Shown: positions 7,223-15,380 of the stretch, piece after piece
Position numbering within the stretch: position 1 is the first letter of the stretch
Layout: every line of letters starts with the position of its first letter
Assembly: GCF_014237835.1 (NCBI RefSeq)
Contig: NZ_JACJVI010000012.1
Location: 1-64,000 of the forward strand
Length of the DNA stretch: 64,000 nt
Direction of reading: 5' to 3'
From: Rhizobium sp. AQ_MP
Lineage (GTDB): Bacteria; Pseudomonadota; Alphaproteobacteria; Rhizobiales; Rhizobiaceae
Notes under the pieces: model-generated
What the model was told of the DNA's origin: nothing
The model's input: only the letters and a program-made list of their open reading frames with translations
The model's database searches: none
Program-made: the position numbers and the translations under genes

Positions 7223-10076
7223 CGGTCAAACCACGATCCCCGGTGGCGCGAACCGACCACTTTTCCTTGAACAGCCTGATGATTTCTATCGGTTGACCCG
7301 TGGCTATGCGGACATCTTCGCCATACGCGCAGATGGTCTGAGACGCCATCTGTTCCGGATTGAGGCGGGCGAGTACCTCTTTCCTGCTGCGGCTGGCGGG
7401 CAACACCGCCTCTGCGCGATCGGCTCGCTCGGTTCGGAATTCACGCTTTGCCAGCTAACGGACAGCACGCCGCCGCTCGAAGCCGTCCAGCATTGGGTCA
7501 CGGCGATGACCCGCATCCTCGAGCCGGTGCAGCAGGGGTGGACCGACCGCATCCTCTTGGCGGGTGAAATCGAGCTGCCTCAGGGCGCTGCAGTCTCGGC
7601 TCCTCACCGGACGATGTGCTTCGTTCGCCCCGTGAGCGGAGCCGTGACCTGGTGTGGTCGAAGCTGGCCGGGTGACTTTCAACTTCCGGTCACCCCCGGC
7701 GCCTTGGTTTCCGCAGTCGGCGATGCAACCTTGCAGGTTTCAACAGAATGCCCTGCGCCGCAAACCTTGGCGCTCGGCCTGTCATTCATCGGTGGCGAAG
7801 TCATATCGCAACTCGACCGCGAGGCCGCTCAACATGGCGCAAAACTCGAGGATCGGCTCGCCATGCGTCGTCAGGCCATGGATCGAAGCCTTGGCAAAAG
7901 TCTGTCGGATCTGCTCTCGTTTCAGGGGGTGACAAGCAGTGAGATGTCATCTGCCCGGCTGTCGGTCGTTGTCACTGTCATGCAGGGTAGTGGCCTGGAG
8001 GTATCACCAACGCTGCAGAGGGAACTCGAAGCCTTGGGTGACCAGGGGTCGTATGAACCCCTTCTGCGATGTGCCGGGCTCTATTACCGGCAGGTGATGC
8101 TGGGCCATGATTGGTGGTGCCACGATGGCATAGCGAAGGTCGGGACGCTGCGAGACGGGTCGCCGGTCGGCTTGCTGCCAAACAAAGGTGGCGGGTGGCT
8201 TTTGGCAACCCATGAAGGCATGCGTCGGCTGAATGCATCCCTCGCCCGCGAGGTCTCGACAGCAGCACTTCAGATCTATCCGTCGTTGGATGATAGACCG
8301 ATCGGCCTCTATGAAACGATGCGGTTCGGCTTTTCCGGCACGCGCCACGACGTGATCGCCACCGTGGTTGCCGCACTTGTCGCCAGCGCTGTTGTCATGG
8401 TTCCACCTGTTGCCGCAACCATGCTCTTTGAGCATGTGGTTCCCGCCGGCGACAGGCTCAACCTGCTTTTCGTCCTGGTGTCTCTGGTCGCCTTGGCCTT
8501 TGGACAATCCGCGTTTGAACTGATGCGTGGTCTCTGCGTGGCACGGATCGAGACCCGTCTCGATACGGCGATACAGGCGGCACTTTTCCAGCGGCTCCTG
8601 AGACTTCCCGTCAACTTCTTCCGGTCGTTTTCGGCAGGTGATCTGACGGAACGCGTGCTGGGAATTCAGGAGGCGCGCCAAATGATTACCGGGGCGACCG
8701 TATCAGGACTGTTTGGTACGATGGGTGTGATCGCCAGCAGCGCGGTTTTGCTTGTGCTCGATTGGCGTCTGGCTCTCGCGGGGGTGGCTGTCCTCAGCCT
8801 GTTTCTGGCGGCCTCCGCAGCTTTGTCCGTCAGGCAGCTGGCACAGGAGCGCCGTCAGGCCACGATCCGGGGCCGGAATCAGGGCTTTGTCCTTCAGTTG
8901 TTGATCGGCATGACCAAGCTGCGCGCTGCGCACGCGGAAAAACTGGCTCTCGCTCAATGGGCGTGGAAGAGCCTCGAACACCGCAAGGCATTCGCAGCGT
9001 CAAGAGCAATCCAGTCGATGCATGCCGCACTTCTGGCGTTGATGCCCTGGATTTCGCTCATGGTCGTATACCTCACGCTCCTGTGGTTGACGAAATCCGA
9101 TCAGCAGAAGGCAGCCCTTCTTGCGCTTTTGCCGAACGGAGGTACGACGGCTGCCGGTGGCGCAAGGGAAGCATTTACAGCTGCAGCCTTCGTCGGGTTT
9201 GCCACTGCATTCGGGCAGATGACGAGCGGCTTGAAGGCGACGGTCGATGCCTTCACGCGCTTGCTCAGCGTTGCGCCCCTGGCGGAACGGACAGCACCGG
9301 TGCTGCAGGCTGTGCCCGACGATAGCCCGGCAGTTCGGGGATCTCCGTCACAGCTCACCGGCAATCTCGTCTTCCGCAACGTCAGTTTCCGCTACGGACC
9401 CGATAGCCCGCTCGTTCTGAAAGGCCTCAATCTCGAGATAAAGCCAGGCGACTTCATTGCCGTTGCGGGGCCTTCCGGAAGCGGCAAGTCCACTCTGATG
9501 CGTCTCATTCTGGGCTTCGAGACATTGGAAACGGGTGAGATCTTCTATGATGGCGTCCCGTCACACGGCATTGAGCTGTCGTCGCTCAGGTCGCAGATTG
9601 GTATAGTCCTGCAGAATGGTGGTCTCAGTGCAGGATCGATCTACGAGAACATCGTCGGCTCCTCCGGTTTGGGCGTGGGCGACGCCTGGGCGGCTGCCCG
9701 CATGGTTGGCCTGGCCGAAGAAATCGAGAATATGCCGATGGGCATGCACACGGTTCTCAACGACGGCGCGATGACGATCTCGGGTGGTCAAAGGCAACGT
9801 ATCCTGATTGCACGCGCCCTTGTCAGAAAGCCACGGATCCTCCTCTTCGACGAAGCGACCAGCGCGCTGGACAATCGAACGCAGGCGATTGTCACGCGAA
9901 GCCTGTCAAGTCTGGAGGTCACCCGCATCGTGATCGCCCATAGGCTGAGCACGATCAGGGAGGCTGACCGCATCATCGTGCTCAATCGCGGCAGCCTCGT
10001 CGAGAGTGGCACGTATGACGAACTGATCGGGGCGGGTGGCACCTTCAGTGACCTTGCTCGCCGACAATTGCTTTAG
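7215..10076 (+). CDS. NHLM ABC exporter, second subunit (no peptidase)
   Basis: The 953-residue protein has a large N-terminal domain of about 370 residues, which is the characteristic extension of the second NHLM ABC protein, then a six-helix exporter domain and a canonical ATPase (GPSGSGKST, ISGGQRQR, LFDEATSALD, IAHRLST). It has no C39 peptidase and probably forms a heterodimer with the upstream peptidase-ABC. ATG 7215 lies inside the end of the upstream gene (stop 7220-7222) with GAGGGGG just before it. A TTG at 7197 is a weaker alternative. The role of the N-terminal extension is not known to me. Confidence 0.92.
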   Translation: MADGQTTIPGGANRPLFLEQPDDFYRLTRGYADIFAIRADGLRRHLFRIEAGEYLFPAAAGGQHRLCAIGSLGSEFTLCQLTDSTPPLEAVQHWVTAMTRILEPVQQGWTDRILLAGEIELPQGAAVSAPHRTMCFVRPVSGAVTWCGRSWPGDFQLPVTPGALVSAVGDATLQVSTECPAPQTLALGLSFIGGEVISQLDREAAQHGAKLEDRLAMRRQAMDRSLGKSLSDLLSFQGVTSSEMSSARLSVVVTVMQGSGLEVSPTLQRELEALGDQGSYEPLLRCAGLYYRQVMLGHDWWCHDGIAKVGTLRDGSPVGLLPNKGGGWLLATHEGMRRLNASLAREVSTAALQIYPSLDDRPIGLYETMRFGFSGTRHDVIATVVAALVASAVVMVPPVAATMLFEHVVPAGDRLNLLFVLVSLVALAFGQSAFELMRGLCVARIETRLDTAIQAALFQRLLRLPVNFFRSFSAGDLTERVLGIQEARQMITGATVSGLFGTMGVIASSAVLLVLDWRLALAGVAVLSLFLAASAALSVRQLAQERRQATIRGRNQGFVLQLLIGMTKLRAAHAEKLALAQWAWKSLEHRKAFAASRAIQSMHAALLALMPWISLMVVYLTLLWLTKSDQQKAALLALLPNGGTTAAGGAREAFTAAAFVGFATAFGQMTSGLKATVDAFTRLLSVAPLAERTAPVLQAVPDDSPAVRGSPSQLTGNLVFRNVSFRYGPDSPLVLKGLNLEIKPGDFIAVAGPSGSGKSTLMRLILGFETLETGEIFYDGVPSHGIELSSLRSQIGIVLQNGGLSAGSIYENIVGSSGLGVGDAWAAARMVGLAEEIENMPMGMHTVLNDGAMTISGGQRQRILIARALVRKPRILLFDEATSALDNRTQAIVTRSLSSLEVTRIVIAHRLSTIREADRIIVLNRGSLVESGTYDELIGAGGTFSDLARRQLL

Positions 10077-10084
10077 GAGACGGT

Positions 10085-10618
10085 ATGCGCAAGGTTCTCT
10101 ACATTCTTGGCCAGTTGAACGACGAAGACGCCGAATGGCTGGCTCGGACCGGTCGCATTAGGACATGCCGCGAAGGTGAGTTGCTGATCAAAGAGGGCCT
10201 TGCCACCCAGGATCTCTACTTTGTATTGACGGGCGAAGTCGGCGTCCATGTCGAGGGCGCGGGGGAAGTGGCGCGCCTTGGCCGCGGCGAGGTTGTGGGC
10301 GAAATGTCCTTCGTCGATTCATCGCCTCCCTCTGCAACGATCCTGGCGCATGACGGCGCAACGGTACTTGCGGTTGAGAAATCAGCCATTGACGCTCGAT
10401 TGCGCCGGGATAACGGCTTCGCAGGACGCTTCTACAAAGCGATTGCCATTTTCCTGGCCGATCGGCTGCGTTCGACAATGGGTCGGATGCGTAGCACTGC
10501 AGGATTACGCAAAGACGAAATCATGGACGACGAGCTCGACGAGAGCATACTGGATCAGGTCTCCCTGGCCGGTTCCCGTTTTGAGCACATGCTTTCAGTC
10601 TTGTCGAAAGTGAACTGA
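10085..10618 (+). CDS. Cyclic-nucleotide-binding (Crp-like sensor) domain protein
   Basis: The 177-residue protein is a single cNMP-binding beta-roll: EGELLIKEGLATQDLYFVLTG near the start, then a GEVVGEMSFVDSSPPSATI phosphate-binding-cassette-like stretch. A helical tail of about 60 residues follows and there is no DNA-binding helix-turn-helix. AGGAG lies 4-5 bases before the ATG, and the gene follows the ABC stop by 8 bases, so it belongs to the export operon. Small cNMP-domain proteins accompany NHLM exporters, and one role could be gating export or modification by a nucleotide signal. That role is inferred. Confidence 0.85.
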   Translation: MRKVLYILGQLNDEDAEWLARTGRIRTCREGELLIKEGLATQDLYFVLTGEVGVHVEGAGEVARLGRGEVVGEMSFVDSSPPSATILAHDGATVLAVEKSAIDARLRRDNGFAGRFYKAIAIFLADRLRSTMGRMRSTAGLRKDEIMDDELDESILDQVSLAGSRFEHMLSVLSKVN

Positions 10619-10680
10619 CGCTCCTTCAGCCCTGGTCCTGCACGGGCGATCCGCGGAAAGATCGAGACCGTCAGGCAAAC

Positions 10681-10905
10681 TCAGACGATCCAGATGATAG
10701 CACACAAGAGCAGCAGGATGAGGCTCATCACCGTCAGCGGGCCAGCCATGCGGGATAGCCTCAAGGGGCGATCGAGATCCTGGGTCGCTGAAATGCTGTC
10801 CAAGGCTTGCGAACGGAAAAGTCGCGCGCCTCTCATCAAGGGCAAACCTGCATTTTCATGTCGAGACATCAGACGGTGATTTTCCATCGGAGTAAGGTAA
10901 AGCAC
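10681..10905 (-). pseudogene. Truncated HlyD-like N-terminus, antisense
   Basis: This minus-strand frame encodes LFRSQALDSISATQDLDR followed by a hydrophobic segment ending LLLLCAIIWIV and a stop. It aligns with the anchor of the adaptor at 3808 (LFRQEALQKLASPERLDE, then its membrane helix), but the coiled coil and lipoyl parts are missing. After the stop, a faint family-like stretch (IFPRIARAGPGL) continues to the 3' end of the cNMP gene. It is most simply the relic of a second adaptor that once faced the second ABC pair. A stand-alone membrane mini-protein cannot be excluded. The start is uncertain: Met codons lie at 10887, 10869 and 10833. Confidence 0.6.
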
Positions 10906-12936
10906 CAGCTAAACCAGTTGGAGCGGCGCCATCAAGGCCATATCGGCACTTTGGCCAGGCTCATAGGCGCTTTCAGTTTTTCGAGAGGTGGAACAGCCGC
11001 AACGCATACGCCGCAGTTGCGCCAGTCTGCGGTAACGGAATGTGGTCTCACTGCATTGGCGATCATCTTTGCGTGGCACGGGGTTGATGTTCCTCTGGAA
11101 AAACTGCGTCATGAGATCGGTTCCAGCAGGCTCGGGCTTACGGCGCGCCAGCTCCTCGAACTCGCCCGCCGCTATGATTTCGACACCAAGGCATATCGGC
11201 GTGACATCGATCAGCTTGCAACGCTTCCGCGACCCTTCATCGCCCATAGCCGCTTCATACATTTCGTAGTCGTAGAGGATGTTTCCGATCGTCACGTCGT
11301 CGTAAACGATCCCGCGCGCGGGCCTCTGCGACTGACACTGGAGGAGTTTGCAAGAGACTTTACCGGCGTTGCCCTGACGTTTGTTCCACGTCGCACGCAG
11401 ATGCCGCCGCAACATCCGGCACGGCAGGAATTCTGGCTGCAACTCAGCATCGATCGGCTTCCGGCCACTGTCTTTTTCTGCCTTTGTCTTCTGCAAATGG
11501 CCGCCTTGGTGTCCGGTTTGCTGACATTGGCTCCGGTCGTCGACGGGGCTTCTCCTTTAGGCCATGCGCTCATGATCGGGGGCGTGGCCGTGATCCTGCA
11601 GGTTTTGCTGCATTGGAGCATCGACGTCTGGACCGATCGTCTTGCAAGGCAGACGCAAGAACTTGCCTGGCACCGCTTCAGAAACATGCCGCCACACTGG
11701 TTTGCTGCGAAAACGCCAAGCCAGCTCGCAGACATCATGGTCCTCGGAGAGAGGTGGCTTTCGCTCCTGCCTGATATTCTCTCGCTTGCTCGTTCGCTGC
11801 TTTTCCTGCCGATCCTGATGATTGCACCTTGGCTCAGTCTTTGGAGTGGACTGCTGGTCATGTCGTTAACAGGAATCGCTTCATGGATCACCCTGTCTGC
11901 ATGCCTCAGGCGCGGCGAGACCCGCATGAGGCCTATGGGGCCGGACCGGCTCGTCGCTTTGCCCGACGCCCAAATCCTTGCGGATCTTGAGAGCCGGCAA
12001 TTCGGAGCCAGGGATTGCGAGCTTGTCGCTCAGCTTGTGGGAGAGCATGCGCGCATTCACTCCGAGGCTCAGGCGAACCTGGACTGGCAGACGAAGGTCG
12101 ACATCTGGGTTGCACTCCCGCTTACCATCGCTCTGGCGGTCAGCATGGGGGAGGGGCTCCTGACTGACAACTGGGGCACGGCCGCAGCGCTTGGGACAGT
12201 CTGCGTTACCATCGGTTCTTGCTTGATCTCGACGCGCCGCAACTTTCCCGCTGTGAACGATCTCATGGGGCTACTCTCCCGCCTGCACGATCTGCGACAG
12301 ACCGGAGGCAATCTCGCCGTATCAGAGGAAAGACAGGAGACGTACGGCATCCTAAGGATCGAGCTTTCGCAAACCGACCTGAGTTTGAGGAGAGGAGACC
12401 TCCTCAAACTCACTGGCCCCTCTGGGAGCGGAAAAACGCGGCTTGCCCGTCAGATTGCGGGGCTTGAACCGTGCTTGCGGGGCGCGATCACCTACGGCGG
12501 AACGGCTACCGAAACGCTTTGCCATCAAGGTTCGTCTCAGGTGATGTTGGTTGACCAGCAGGTCGTTCTGATCTCAGCGAGCGTCGCCGAGAATCTTCGC
12601 CTCGGGGAAGCCCGCTTCGAACGCGCAGCCCTGGACCGCGTGCTCGACTTGGTCGAACTCAAGCGGGAGCTTGACCCTCGAGGGGGACTGGATCTGATGC
12701 TGTCTGCAGAGAGACCGATGTTGAGTGGCGGTCAGCTTCGGCGCCTCGCGCTGGCTCGTGCGCTGCTGCGTCAACCCCGTGTGATCGTTCTGGATGGGAC
12801 GCTCGATGCACTGGATGCGCGCCTCGCTGAACGGATCGTTGAGCGACTCAGTGAACGACATATTCTTGTTCTGGTCGGCGAACGTGGCACAGAAGCGCGG
12901 CAGCCGACGGCGAACATCGAGATGGGCAAGCTCTGA
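10858..12936 (+). CDS. Second peptidase-ABC exporter, degenerate ATP site
   Basis: About 692 residues from ATG 10858, homologous to the peptidase-ABC at 5066. The C39 peptidase keeps Gln56, Cys62 (RQSAVTECG), His (IHFVVVED) and Asp (NDPARG). The membrane domain is divergent. The ATPase has Walker A GPSGSGKT and a canonical signature LSGGQLRR, but the Walker B glutamate is Gly (VIVLDGTLD) and the H-loop His is Glu (LVGERG). It is therefore probably the non-hydrolysing half of a heterodimer whose partner starts at 12936 (TGATG overlap). The start is unclear: no strong Shine-Dalgarno was seen, and the first 45 residues overlap the antisense HlyD fragment. Its position beside the NHLP precursor suggests that peptide as substrate. 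Confidence 0.85.
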   Translation: MSRHQTVIFHRSKVKHQLNQLERRHQGHIGTLARLIGAFSFSRGGTAATHTPQLRQSAVTECGLTALAIIFAWHGVDVPLEKLRHEIGSSRLGLTARQLLELARRYDFDTKAYRRDIDQLATLPRPFIAHSRFIHFVVVEDVSDRHVVVNDPARGPLRLTLEEFARDFTGVALTFVPRRTQMPPQHPARQEFWLQLSIDRLPATVFFCLCLLQMAALVSGLLTLAPVVDGASPLGHALMIGGVAVILQVLLHWSIDVWTDRLARQTQELAWHRFRNMPPHWFAAKTPSQLADIMVLGERWLSLLPDILSLARSLLFLPILMIAPWLSLWSGLLVMSLTGIASWITLSACLRRGETRMRPMGPDRLVALPDAQILADLESRQFGARDCELVAQLVGEHARIHSEAQANLDWQTKVDIWVALPLTIALAVSMGEGLLTDNWGTAAALGTVCVTIGSCLISTRRNFPAVNDLMGLLSRLHDLRQTGGNLAVSEERQETYGILRIELSQTDLSLRRGDLLKLTGPSGSGKTRLARQIAGLEPCLRGAITYGGTATETLCHQGSSQVMLVDQQVVLISASVAENLRLGEARFERAALDRVLDLVELKRELDPRGGLDLMLSAERPMLSGGQLRRLALARALLRQPRVIVLDGTLDALDARLAERIVERLSERHILVLVGERGTEARQPTANIEMGKL

Positions 12937-14765
12937 TGGACGAAATCGCCTATCGTCTGGCTCAATTGGCGCATGGTCGCGACCTATCGCACGAAGCAGA
13001 ATTGCGAAGCCTCGCTCAGGAACGAGGTTTAATGCTTCGACGTGTCCGGATGCATGAAAGGCAATGGTGGAAGCGCGACCTGGGAATCCTTCTCGCATGG
13101 CATAGCGTGAGACGACAATTCGTCGTGGTCCATGCCCGTTGCCGTGGATTACCATTTGCAGTGACCGTCGATGGCCGCCGACATCCCCTATCTGAAGCCG
13201 ATTGCCGCGCGCTACACTCAGACATGCTGGCTCTTGTCGTTCCGCAGGGGCGCCTCGTCCCAGTGAGCCTCCCTACTGCCGCGCTTGGCGTCATGTTTGC
13301 GGCACAGGTTGTGATCCTATCGGTTTTTGCGGGTGAGCCACAGGGGGGGCGAGCGGTCTCGATTCTGCTTCTGGCGGGTCTCGCCTTGGTCCTGGCGCGC
13401 GCCGCCTACTTGGTCACGTCCTCGCGCGCATCCATCGTGCTGGGATGGCATCTTCATGACCAACTTTGGACCGAAGCTCTGGATCGGGGCCTGACAGTCC
13501 TTCAGGGCTCTACTTCATACGACTACGCGCAGTCGATGCGTTCCTTGCTAAAGAGACGCATCAGAGGATTGTGCGGGACGATCTCCCTTCCGATGGGGCT
13601 TGCCACGCTTCTTCCCGGCCTTCTCTTTATCGGGGTTTCATCGCCGGAGCTGGTGCTTCGCTTCAGCCTCGTTTGGATTCCGCTGTTTTTGGCTGCGATG
13701 ACGGCCCGTCATCTGCTTGCCACGGTCGAAAGTCAGCAAGAGCAGGGGCTGGGCGATGCCCAGCATCGACTGGATCTGGTCACGCAAATCAACTTGGGTC
13801 TGCGTCCACTCGGAGCAGAGGCCTTTGCATTGAACCGTCTGGAGGCTGCCGCAGACAATCGGAAGAGGCTTGCGCGTCGACAAAGAGGTCTTCTTCAGAC
13901 TGCGGTGGTGTGCGAGATCCTGCTCGTGGTGCTGACCGGCGCAACATTCGTTGCCTTCTCAAAGGGCATGCCCACTATGGCTCTGGTAACTGCGGCCGGG
14001 CTGATGGTTGCAATTGGACTGGTGGAGGTCGGTCGTTCCGTTGTGGCGATGGTTCCGGCGGGGAAATCGCCGATTGAAAAGAAGGCGTCTGGTCGCCTGT
14101 CGCCACGTTGCCAGCCGGGTAGCGAAGAAGCGCTCCAATCGATCGAGCTCAAGGGGGTCACCTTCCGACATTCCGGAGCACCGGCACCCTTGTTCAGACC
14201 TACAGATCTCCTCATCAGGCGAGGCGAAATCGTTGCCGTAACAGGCCCGTCCGGCGCGGGAAAATCGACGCTGTTGAGGCTTGCCTTGGGTCTCTTGCAG
14301 CCGTTTGAGGGTGAACTCAGGATCAACGGACAACCGGCTTTCGCGCTGGACAATATGGCCTGGCGAAGACAGGTTGGTGCCGTTCTTCAGGACGAGCATG
14401 TTCCCGTGGAAACTATCAAGTCCTTCTTGTTGGGAATGAGCGCCCTCCGCTTGGAGGCTGCGCTCGAATGCCTCGATACGCTCGGTCTTCTCCAGGAGAT
14501 CGACGCTCTGCCGATGGGCATTCAGACAGTTCTCGCCGAGGGGATGATCCCGACGGGTTTGATGGAGCGCCTGCAAATTGCCAGAGTTCTCCTGCGCCGC
14601 CCCGCACTGCTGGTCTTGGACGAAGCAACGACTGGTCTCGATGAAGCGGTGCAGACCAAGCTTTTGACGGATTTGCGTATCGCTGGAATCGGCGTGTTGA
14701 TCGCGACACATCGCGAAAGCGCGGTCGCCATCGCCGACAGACGCGTCAATGTCGTTCCCATCTGA
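12936..14765 (+). CDS. Second ABC exporter partner, degenerate signature
   Basis: The 609-residue protein resembles a shortened form of the NHLM ABC subunit at 7215. About 110 N-terminal residues match the last part of its extension (QWWKRDLGILLAW), followed by the membrane domain and ATPase. Walker A (GPSGAGKSTLL), Walker B (LLVLDEATTGLD) and H-loop (IATHRES) are intact, but the signature LSGGQ is replaced by IPTGL in IPTGLMERLQIARVLL. This complements the upstream gene, which has a good signature and a dead Walker B. The dimer should therefore have one complete and one degenerate ATP site, as in asymmetric exporters. ATG overlaps the upstream TGA, indicating coupled translation. Confidence 0.87.
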   Translation: MDEIAYRLAQLAHGRDLSHEAELRSLAQERGLMLRRVRMHERQWWKRDLGILLAWHSVRRQFVVVHARCRGLPFAVTVDGRRHPLSEADCRALHSDMLALVVPQGRLVPVSLPTAALGVMFAAQVVILSVFAGEPQGGRAVSILLLAGLALVLARAAYLVTSSRASIVLGWHLHDQLWTEALDRGLTVLQGSTSYDYAQSMRSLLKRRIRGLCGTISLPMGLATLLPGLLFIGVSSPELVLRFSLVWIPLFLAAMTARHLLATVESQQEQGLGDAQHRLDLVTQINLGLRPLGAEAFALNRLEAAADNRKRLARRQRGLLQTAVVCEILLVVLTGATFVAFSKGMPTMALVTAAGLMVAIGLVEVGRSVVAMVPAGKSPIEKKASGRLSPRCQPGSEEALQSIELKGVTFRHSGAPAPLFRPTDLLIRRGEIVAVTGPSGAGKSTLLRLALGLLQPFEGELRINGQPAFALDNMAWRRQVGAVLQDEHVPVETIKSFLLGMSALRLEAALECLDTLGLLQEIDALPMGIQTVLAEGMIPTGLMERLQIARVLLRRPALLVLDEATTGLDEAVQTKLLTDLRIAGIGVLIATHRESAVAIADRRVNVVPI

Positions 14766-14814
14766 ACGGACAATGTCATCTGCGCTGTCGGCTCCTGGCG
14801 TATGACCACAGATC

Positions 14815-14846
14815 GGGTCGCTGGGCAGTCGTCTGCCTGGCGACCC
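14815..14846. terminator. Convergent-gene hairpin terminator
   Basis: GGGTCGCTGGGCAG (14815-14828) pairs with CTGCCTGGCGACCC (14833-14846) around a 4-base loop, with two internal mismatches. It lies between the convergent second ABC gene and the NHLP precursor gene and could end transcription from both sides. No strong U-run directly follows on either strand. Confidence 0.55.
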
Positions 14847-14858
14847 GTCAGCTCGGTC

Positions 14859-15191
14859 TTACTTCTTCTTTTTGTCGGGGTAGGGAGGGCCGTACAGAAT
14901 GAAAGCGCTGAACGAGATACCGCCCGATGCAAGATCCAGGAGTTCGTCAGGGAGCTCGTCCAGTTTGAACGGTGCGCGCAGGACGATAGTCGCTTCGCCG
15001 GGCTTCTCTTCAATCACGTTGATCTTGAGGTTCTTGAGCGGGTTCTCACGCTCCAGCACCTCCGCCAGCGCCGCATGGGGGTCTTTTTTCAGGCGCTCGC
15101 GAAAGCCAGTGTCTTGGTTCGCTTTCTCGACCACGGCCTTCTCGATGTGAAGCCGCAGGTCAGACATCACATCTGATTGCTGTTGTAACAT
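14859..15191 (-). CDS. NHLP-type (nitrile-hydratase-like leader) RiPP precursor
   Basis: The 110-residue precursor has the nitrile-hydratase-alpha-like leader: helical start (IEKAVVEKANQDTGFRERL), the KDPHAALAEVLE turn, a beta stretch with INVIEEKPGEATIVLRAP, then ELLDLASGG. The predicted core is ISFSAFILYGPPYPDKKKK: aromatic, no Cys, and ending in four Lys. This differs from typical large proteusin cores and suits modification on Lys by the GNAT encoded divergently at 15381. ATG 15191 has AAGGAC upstream; the internal ATG 15167 (MSDLR) also starts family-like sequence but lacks a Shine-Dalgarno. It is the only gene of its minus-strand unit. A palindrome lies at 15215-15232. Confidence 0.88.
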   Translation of the reverse strand: MLQQQSDVMSDLRLHIEKAVVEKANQDTGFRERLKKDPHAALAEVLERENPLKNLKINVIEEKPGEATIVLRAPFKLDELPDELLDLASGGISFSAFILYGPPYPDKKKK

Positions 15192-15380
15192 GTTGTCACC
15201 AAAGTCCTTCTAAGCGTCCGAATATCCGGACGGGACAAATATCGATGGGCCAATGGCAAGATCAACTGGGCATTGCCCGGTATTGAGCATCCAAATCTGG
15301 GCGGATTTCTTTTGCGCTTTGAAGGCTACTCTGACTTTTTGTAGATCAATTTCTATCGGGCAACGCGCAAGGATTTAGAT
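15192..15380. promoter_or_regulatory. Divergent promoter region of NHLP precursor and GNAT
   Basis: This gap between divergent genes carries the inverted repeat CGTCCG-AATATC-CGGACG at 15215-15232, immediately upstream of the precursor. Its centre resembles that of the palindrome at 3663-3678 in the other RiPP control region. The rest is relatively AT-rich (for example 15340-15380). I could not place a clear -35/-10 pair. Confidence 0.45.

Noticed and set aside
10188..10478. Minus-strand frame inside the cNMP gene
   Set aside because: Arg/Pro-rich shadow of a clear cNMP-binding domain.
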